DNA from: a virus
Virus record (IMG/VR): IMGVR_UViG_3300048828_000356
Location: 1-26,635 of that record
Direction: 5' to 3' (one strand)
DNA: 26,635 bases
Shown here: positions 21,510 to 26,635 of the stretch, piece after piece
How the letters are laid out: every line of letters begins with the position of its first letter
Numbering within the stretch: the stretch's first letter is position 1
Program-made: the position numbers and the translations under genes
Notes under the pieces: generated by a model
What the model saw: only the letters and a program-made list of their open reading frames with translations
The model's database searches: none
Told to the model about the DNA's origin: nothing

Positions 21510-22505
21510 TTACCAAATATCGTTGAAATCTTCACCTTCATTTGCCTTAGAGTAATCTGTAGGTCTTACTGCGAAGAAATCTGTATGTGTTGTTCCACCT
21601 GTTAAATGGTAGAACCAATCTAAATTAGATGCTTTAGTATCATCAAATTCAAATGTAGGTTCGTAACCTAATTCTTTTAATTTCTCATTACCTCTTTTAG
21701 AGATAAATTCTTTTAGATTCTCTGATTTTAGATTTTCTAAATCACCCATCTCAAACATCTTATCAATGAATTTGTGTTCCATCTCAACCATATATTTCGC
21801 CGCTTGAGTAACATCATCCTTTACTTCATTAAACAATTCAGGATACTCATTACACATTTCTCTGAATAATTGACATCCCATTTTAGAATGAAGAGATTCA
21901 TCTCTAACACTCCACTTCATTTGCTGTCCGATTCCTTTCAGAAGATTTCTCATCTGAAAAGAATACAGAACTGCAAAACTACTATATAAAGATACACCTT
22001 CTGCAAATGCTGAGAATATCGCTAATGAACGGGCCACTTCTTTTCTTGCAATAGGATTCTTCTGTAAATCCTCATGTGTCCAATCTGCCGAAGTAGCGGT
22101 TAGGAATTCAAATTTTTCTGCAATTGCAGGTTCGTGTAGGAAAGCCTCAAAATCTTCTAAACCTAATGATTCGTTTAGATATGAGTAAGCTGTGGCGTGT
22201 ATTGTTTCTTGTGAACCAAACATCATCGCCATTTGTTTAATTTCATGTTTAGGAAACCATTTGGTTACCATTGTTGTCCAATAATCAGATACAGCACATT
22301 CCGTTTGAGCAAATCCTAATAGGATATTACCCACTAAGTGTTTTTCGGATTTATTTAAATTTTCGTTCCAATCCTTTAAATCACCTTGCATTGGTATTTC
22401 GGTATGTAACCAAAATGCTTGTGCTTGTTTTAACCAACCTTCTGTATAATAGTGTGGATATTCAAATGGTTTGAATGGTACTCTCTCTTTAAATAACTGT
22501 GTCAT
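21510..22505 (-). CDS. nrdB: Class I ribonucleotide reductase small subunit (NrdB)
   Basis: A 331-residue di-iron radical subunit. Metal ligands fit AQTECAVSDYW (E69), SQETIHATAYSYL (E100, H103), AFAEGVSLYSS and RDESLHSKMG. The tyrosine seven residues after E100 (Y107) sits where E. coli NrdB has the radical Y122, so a tyrosyl-radical class I enzyme is expected. The tail ends ANEGEDFNDIW, an acidic peptide that should dock to NrdA. It pairs with nrdA, with the mazG-like gene between them. No clear promoter precedes it: the 54-base gap to gp41 is AT-rich without a TTTG box, so it is probably read through from gp41. Confidence 0.95.
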   Translation of the reverse strand: MTQLFKERVPFKPFEYPHYYTEGWLKQAQAFWLHTEIPMQGDLKDWNENLNKSEKHLVGNILLGFAQTECAVSDYWTTMVTKWFPKHEIKQMAMMFGSQETIHATAYSYLNESLGLEDFEAFLHEPAIAEKFEFLTATSADWTHEDLQKNPIARKEVARSLAIFSAFAEGVSLYSSFAVLYSFQMRNLLKGIGQQMKWSVRDESLHSKMGCQLFREMCNEYPELFNEVKDDVTQAAKYMVEMEHKFIDKMFEMGDLENLKSENLKEFISKRGNEKLKELGYEPTFEFDDTKASNLDWFYHLTGGTTHTDFFAVRPTDYSKANEGEDFNDIW

Positions 22506-22559
22506 ATTTTTACCTTTTATTGTTATAATTCTGTTCTGTTGGGTTATAATATATATGGA

Positions 22560-23918
22560 TTAAAAATCAATATCTTTATTCATTTCATTATATTTTTGTA
22601 ACAAATTCTTTCTCACTAACTCACCCCCATTGTTCATATCCTTTTGGGTTTTTTTACCATCAATGGAATCATCATTGTAGATATCAATCCTACCATTACT
22701 CATATTAGCTTTTGAAGGTAAAGTCATCCCATCAGGCCCAAATCTATTTTTTATTACGTGCCATCTACCTGTACCTGCTAATTTATCTTCAATCTTCCTA
22801 CTGAGTGATACTACGAAGTCTGCAGTCATCAATTTTGAGAATGAACCAGCTATAGAAGTACCAGTAATAACATCATCATTTGCCCCACTACGATTAATCT
22901 GAGATGCTGTAAATAGTGGAACTTCGTATTCACCTGCAATACCTCTTAAACCCTCTACAATCTCTTCTAACTCTTCGTGTCGTTCTTTTCTACTATTACC
23001 TTTTAACAAATCAGCATAATCTACGATAATCAAATCTGGATTCTTACCTTGTAGTTTAAGTTTATCCAAAGATGCTCTCATAGTATTCAATCCTGCGGAT
23101 TTAGTTGGCCAATGTTTTACGATAATATCACCACTTAATCCCTCTACTTGAGTTCTAACATCATCTAAATTAAATTTAAGATTAGGTACAGCGATTCCAG
23201 TCAATACTGAATCATATCTCTGTCCTACATAACCTTCATTAAGTTCTAATGTATAGTGAACTACTGTTTTACCTTTTTTGGCGGCCGCCATACCCACATT
23301 TACCAATGCCCACGATTTACCAATACCTGGTGGAGCGGCGAACATTATCAATTCACCTTTACCAAAACCACCATCTACTAATTCATCGATTGCATCCCAA
23401 CCAGATGGTATTACATTTCTAACTGTGGATTGATATCTTTCAATGATGTTTTCTTTATACTCATGTCCAACATCAGTATCTTGTCCAGCTTTCATCGCAT
23501 CATCTATCTTAGATTTGATTACATCGAATTTACCATCACTCAATAAATCTACAGATTCTAAGATAGCGTTTTTGAAAGTTTGATTTTTACAGAACTCTAA
23601 AGATTGTTCTTTAACGTACTCTAAATCATCTGATTCTAAACCATTCCAAACTTGTTTTAGGTTATCTACTATAGATTGTTTGAGAACATCTCTCTCAACC
23701 TTATCTACTTCGTTTTTAAAGACATCTAAGGTTGGTAGTTGTGAAAAGTTATCAAAGTGAGATAATGTTTTTGTTACTATCCATTCATTAGCATCTGAAT
23801 CAAACATCTCAGGTTTAAGGATATCATACATTTGTTGTAAGAATATCCTATCTGATAATAGAGATGAAAGTATCTTTATCTGAAATGATGTACCAAATTT
23901 GTTTCCGAATTTATCCAT
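22560..23918 (-). CDS. 41: Replicative DNA helicase, gp41/DnaB-type
   Basis: A 452-residue hexameric helicase. The N-terminal helical domain (1-150) is followed by the RecA-like core. VPSGWDAIDELVDGGFGKGELIMFAAPPGIGKS-type Walker A lies at 195-202 (APPGIGKS). Walker B is LIIVDYADL (296-304), TASQINRSG (337-345) contains the sensor glutamine, and IKNRFGPDG (389-397) is the arginine-finger region. Length and motif order match T4 gp41 (475). It unwinds DNA ahead of gp43 on the lagging strand. No gp59 loader or gp61 primase gene is in the window. The ATG is only six bases beyond the -7 box of the promoter at 23925-23956. Confidence 0.95.
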   Translation of the reverse strand: MDKFGNKFGTSFQIKILSSLLSDRIFLQQMYDILKPEMFDSDANEWIVTKTLSHFDNFSQLPTLDVFKNEVDKVERDVLKQSIVDNLKQVWNGLESDDLEYVKEQSLEFCKNQTFKNAILESVDLLSDGKFDVIKSKIDDAMKAGQDTDVGHEYKENIIERYQSTVRNVIPSGWDAIDELVDGGFGKGELIMFAAPPGIGKSWALVNVGMAAAKKGKTVVHYTLELNEGYVGQRYDSVLTGIAVPNLKFNLDDVRTQVEGLSGDIIVKHWPTKSAGLNTMRASLDKLKLQGKNPDLIIVDYADLLKGNSRKERHEELEEIVEGLRGIAGEYEVPLFTASQINRSGANDDVITGTSIAGSFSKLMTADFVVSLSRKIEDKLAGTGRWHVIKNRFGPDGMTLPSKANMSNGRIDIYNDDSIDGKKTQKDMNNGGELVRKNLLQKYNEMNKDIDF

Positions 23919-23924
23919 ATTGTA

Positions 23925-23956
23925 CCAATATACGAATTATTATTGTAACTACCAAA
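23925..23956 (-). promoter_or_regulatory. Bacteroidota-type promoter before the gp41 helicase gene
   Basis: On the minus strand: TTTG (23953-23956), 20 bases, TATATTGG (23925-23932), preceded by ATTCG. The -33 box directly follows the rnh stop codon (23957-23959). Six bases separate the -7 box from the ATG at 23916-23918, implying a very short or absent leader. Sequence around the -7 box is shared with the gp43 promoter. Confidence 0.72.
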
Positions 23957-24997
23957 TTATTTTCTAGTTTGTTTTGAATATTTATCCAAATCACCCCAAG
24001 AGTTTACTAACCACGTTTCTACATTCTTAAATGCAGTATATAGTTTATCAACCATAAACTCTTTTTTGAATCCAAAAGAATTTAATCCGTTGATTGGTGA
24101 ATCAATGATATTTCGTACATTTGATGTAATCGATGAACCCATTATTGGTTCTGATAACTGCATTAAATCGTAATTTAATTTCAAAGTATCGGTATGTTCC
24201 AATATTTTGTTTTTCAGTTTCTCATCATCCAATTGAGATACCCTTTCGAATAAGGTATCTAATGTTAATCCATCCGATTGAAGGAAATCTAATTTGTTTA
24301 TTAGTGTTTTTGGTCCGATACCCTTTACACCAGGAATATTATCGGATTTATCACCATCAAAAATTCTATAATATACTAAGTTTTTTGATGGAACTCCATA
24401 TAACTCTTTTACATCCTCTTTATGCATCCATTTCTTCTTAGTTGGTAGATATACTGAAATTCTATCATCCACCAATTGTAAGAAATCCTTATCAGAGGAA
24501 ATTATCATAACTTCTTTTTTAAATATATGTTTGGCAGCGTATGCCATAATATCATCTGCTTCAATGTAATCAATGTAACACAAATCAACAGGTAAGAACT
24601 CTAAGTATTTGATTAACGTATTAAAGTTACGTTTCATAGATTCTGCCTGGTCTTCTAAATCCTCATAACCAACCAATCTATTAACTTTGGTTAATCCTGT
24701 TCTACCTTCTTTGTATCCCTTATACATCTTCTTTCTACGTTGAGAACCACCCTTACCATCAAAAACTACCAACACTCTAGTTGGTTTGTTCTTACGAATA
24801 AGAGCGCCGAGGGATAACAGACAACCTGTTACCCCACCGACATGCTCTCCATCATCATTCAGAGTTGGAACTGCTCCAAAACATCTGATGAACAAATTCA
24901 ATCCATCTACAATCATAACTTTATCATTAACATTCCTTTTAGGAGTTTCTGATAGTTTATTAAACATTTCTTTGTAATTAGATTTCGTGTCCTTCAT
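23957..24997 (-). CDS. rnh: 5'-3' exonuclease / RNase H (T4 Rnh-like, FEN family)
   Basis: A 346-residue PIN-domain nuclease of the flap-endonuclease family. Acidic residues fit VMIVDGLNLFIR (D31), LVVFDGKGG (D80), YIEADDIMAYAA (E146, D148, D149) and ISSDKDFLQL (D169, D171). The helix-3-turn-helix DNA-binding part is FDGDKSDNIPGVKGIGPKTLINKL (214-235, including D217 and D219). It should remove RNA primers and flaps during Okazaki-fragment processing. The start overlaps the end of uvsX by 20 bases. An internal ATG at residue 11 is possible, but the first ATG is coupled to uvsX and is preferred. Confidence 0.92.
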   Translation of the reverse strand: MKDTKSNYKEMFNKLSETPKRNVNDKVMIVDGLNLFIRCFGAVPTLNDDGEHVGGVTGCLLSLGALIRKNKPTRVLVVFDGKGGSQRRKKMYKGYKEGRTGLTKVNRLVGYEDLEDQAESMKRNFNTLIKYLEFLPVDLCYIDYIEADDIMAYAAKHIFKKEVMIISSDKDFLQLVDDRISVYLPTKKKWMHKEDVKELYGVPSKNLVYYRIFDGDKSDNIPGVKGIGPKTLINKLDFLQSDGLTLDTLFERVSQLDDEKLKNKILEHTDTLKLNYDLMQLSEPIMGSSITSNVRNIIDSPINGLNSFGFKKEFMVDKLYTAFKNVETWLVNSWGDLDKYSKQTRK

Positions 24998-26102
24998 CGA
25001 GTTTTGTTGTATCTGTATTTGCGTTCTCAGTTGCTTCTTTGTATCCTAAGATATATGCATCACAGATTTGTTTATACATTTGTTCCTTTACCTCTGGTCT
25101 ATCTTCTAAGATTTTAGTAAAACCTTTTGCTTGGAATTTAATCTCTTCTCCAGTTGATTCATCAACCCAAGTATACCAAGCACCACTTACTGTTACCAAC
25201 TTATATGTTTTCATAGTATTTAACCACGAGCCATATCTATCGATACCTCTATCAAAGTAGATTTCAAAATCAACTGCTCTTAGTGGTGGGCCCATTCTGT
25301 TCTTAATGACCTGAACTCTAGTCTTAATACCAACAGTTTGTTCTACACCCCCAACTTTAGAATTGAGTTTACCCATTTGTTTCATTCTTAATCTACAAGA
25401 TGCGTGAAAACCTAACGCTTTCCCACCTGATGTAGTATAAGGGTCTCCAAAGGATACTCCCATTCTAACTCTAAGTTGATTTGTGAATACAACCAATATT
25501 CTCTCTCTACCAATAAGATTTGTAATCTTTCTCATTGCTTTTGAGATAATGATTGCTTTTTGGGTAGCATAACCAGCTTGGTCATAATCAGCTGCCAATT
25601 CTACTTTAGTAGTTGCCGCCGCAACTGAATCAACTACTATTGTTACCAACCTATCGTTATCAGATTTTCTAACTGATTCGATAATTGAATCCATAGCATC
25701 AAAGATATCTTCTACTGATTCTAAAGGTACATAAAGTAACTTTTGAGTATCAACACCTAATGCTTCTAAGAATTCTTGATTGATTGCGTTCTCCGTATCA
25801 ATATACACTGCCAATCCACCCTTCTTCTGAGTGTTTGCTAATGTATGTGCTGATAACAGAGATTTACCACTCGCTTCTAAACCAGTAACCTCTACAATTC
25901 GTCCGACAGGAAATCCACCATTAGGTCGATTTGATATTGCTAAATCTAACATATCATCTCCAGTCGACACCCACTCAGTTAAGTCGGTGGGTGTCTGTTC
26001 GGAGCCATCTAAGAAATAAGCAACTTTCGCTTGTCCTTTGAACTTTTTATTAAGGTTATCAGCTAAAATCGATGATAATTCATCTCGATTTGTTTTAGCC
26101 AT
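24978..26102 (-). CDS. uvsX: RecA-like recombinase, UvsX
   Basis: A 374-residue strand-exchange ATPase. Walker A is GLEASGKS (74-81), closer to RecA's GPESSGKT than to T4 UvsX. YIDTENA (100-106) carries the catalytic glutamate E104. VTIVVDSVAAATTKVELA is Walker B, and FTNQLRVRMGVSFGDPYTTSGGKALGF contains loop L1/L2-type residues, with the sensor glutamine in TNQLR. It forms filaments on gp32-bound single-stranded DNA for recombination and replication restart. It sits between gp32 and rnh, with 12 bases to gp32 and a 20-base overlap to rnh. The leader TTAAAATAAGTTATAAATG is A-rich. Confidence 0.95.
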   Translation of the reverse strand: MAKTNRDELSSILADNLNKKFKGQAKVAYFLDGSEQTPTDLTEWVSTGDDMLDLAISNRPNGGFPVGRIVEVTGLEASGKSLLSAHTLANTQKKGGLAVYIDTENAINQEFLEALGVDTQKLLYVPLESVEDIFDAMDSIIESVRKSDNDRLVTIVVDSVAAATTKVELAADYDQAGYATQKAIIISKAMRKITNLIGRERILVVFTNQLRVRMGVSFGDPYTTSGGKALGFHASCRLRMKQMGKLNSKVGGVEQTVGIKTRVQVIKNRMGPPLRAVDFEIYFDRGIDRYGSWLNTMKTYKLVTVSGAWYTWVDESTGEEIKFQAKGFTKILEDRPEVKEQMYKQICDAYILGYKEATENANTDTTKLDEGHEI

Positions 26103-26114
26103 TTATAACTTATT

Positions 26115-26635
26115 TTAATTATTGAATAAATCTTCAAATGCATCTTTTACATCTGAATTTGTTGAATTACTCGCAACCGCCTGTGGTTGTGAAGTTGATT
26201 GAGTAGTGTTTTGAGTAGGTTGAGTTTCCTCTTCCTTATTATCCTCACCAACAGTACCATGTTCCATCCAAGTTTCCAATAAACCTTTCATATCATCATA
26301 TGAGTATTTTTTGAACATACCTGGTAATTCAATTTGGTCTTTTACAGATTCTAAAACGTTTTTATCTTCTGTAATTGGAGTTTGGTTTGGTTTAACTCTG
26401 ATATAAGTTTCAGGATAGTTCTTACCTAACTCTTTAGCGGTTTTAAACTCAACAGTAATATCTCTACCACTAGTCGGGTCTGTTAAATCACCATAATCTG
26501 GGTCTGCGAAGAAAGCAAGTAGTTCTTGATACACAGTTTTACCAAATCCCCAAAATTTGATTCCTTCAGATTCCTCACCTCTTACTAATACAGGAACATA
26601 AGTTCTCATTTTAGGAGTAAGTTGTTTTGAAAGAT
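26115..26635 (-). CDS. 32: Single-stranded DNA-binding protein, gp32 C-terminal part (cut by window edge)
   Basis: The frame is open to the last base and codes for LSKQLTPK before the internal Met, so this is a 3' fragment of about 173 codons. MRTYVPVLVRGEESEGIKFWGFGKTVYQELL and DPDYGDLTDPTSGRDITVEF match the OB-fold core of marine T4-like gp32. A serine/threonine/glutamine-rich linker follows, then the acidic tail DVKDAFEDLFNN, equivalent to the C-terminal protein-interaction tail of gp32. It binds ssDNA cooperatively and recruits UvsX, gp43 and loaders. The N-terminal cooperativity domain and zinc site, if present, lie outside the window. Twelve bases separate its stop from uvsX. Confidence 0.88.
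   Translation of the reverse strand, partial: LSKQLTPKMRTYVPVLVRGEESEGIKFWGFGKTVYQELLAFFADPDYGDLTDPTSGRDITVEFKTAKELGKNYPETYIRVKPNQTPITEDKNVLESVKDQIELPGMFKKYSYDDMKGLLETWMEHGTVGEDNKEEETQPTQNTTQSTSQPQAVASNSTNSDVKDAFEDLFNN

Noticed and set aside
21488-21517. Promoter-like TTTG with 20 bases then TAAGTTAT before the mazG-like gene
   Set aside because: The -7 box lacks TATATT and overlaps the usual AATAAGTTATG start leader.
22506-22559. AT-rich gap between gp41 and nrdB with TATATATTATAA
   Set aside because: No TTTG box at the correct distance and no hairpin; I see nothing firm in it.

Overview
The window is a densely packed, AT-rich piece of a T4-like tailed-phage (myovirus-type) genome. All recognisable genes lie on the minus strand, so transcription runs from high to low coordinates. 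Many neighbours overlap by 1 to 13 bases or form ATGA stop/start junctions. Hallmarks are gp32, UvsX, a 5'-3' exonuclease (Rnh), gp41 helicase, gp43 DNA polymerase, gp45 clamp and the gp44/gp62 clamp loader. Seven intergenic sites share TTTG-N20-TATATTnG, which matches the -33/-7 (TTTG, TAnnTTTG) promoter type of Bacteroidota. Translation starts mostly have A-rich leaders (AATAAGTTATG-like) instead of Shine-Dalgarno sites. I infer a Bacteroidota (flavobacterium-like, possibly marine) host; no host or virus name can be proven from the window.

Layout in transcription order (right to left). 26635-23957: gp32 (5' end cut by the window edge), uvsX and rnh, for recombination and replication. 23918-19077: gp41 helicase, then the nucleotide supply block nrdB, mazG-like, nrdA, a 36-residue zinc-ribbon protein and thioredoxin. 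19024-13358: an accessory block of asparagine-synthetase-type amidotransferase, D-2-hydroxyacid dehydrogenase, fold-type-II PLP enzyme, an SPPY methyltransferase and a 2-oxoglutarate/Fe(II) oxygenase. 13300-6536: gp43, gp45, a second SPPY methyltransferase, gp44, a 56-residue histone H1-like (HC1-type) protein, a zinc ribbon and gp62. 6539-5509: a small acidic protein, a DUF1599/Nmad1-like protein and a SET-domain protein. 5433-1: a Cas4/AddB-like Fe-S PD-(D/E)XK nuclease, a lytic transglycosylase, a SLOG-like protein, two GT4 glycosyltransferases, an unknown protein and the start of a GT2-like glycosyltransferase.

Replication and dNTP production are ordinary for this phage type. The unusual material is the set of enzymes woven into the replication operons: two paralogous amino-methyltransferases, an amidotransferase/dehydrogenase/PLP/oxygenase set, an Nmad1-like protein, a SET methyltransferase and a histone-like protein. 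Together they could modify nucleic acid, host chromatin-like proteins or virion/cell-surface glycans; which of these is inference only. I found no tRNA, rRNA, CRISPR array, insertion sequence or clear rho-independent terminator, and no gene-free stretch over 300 bases.
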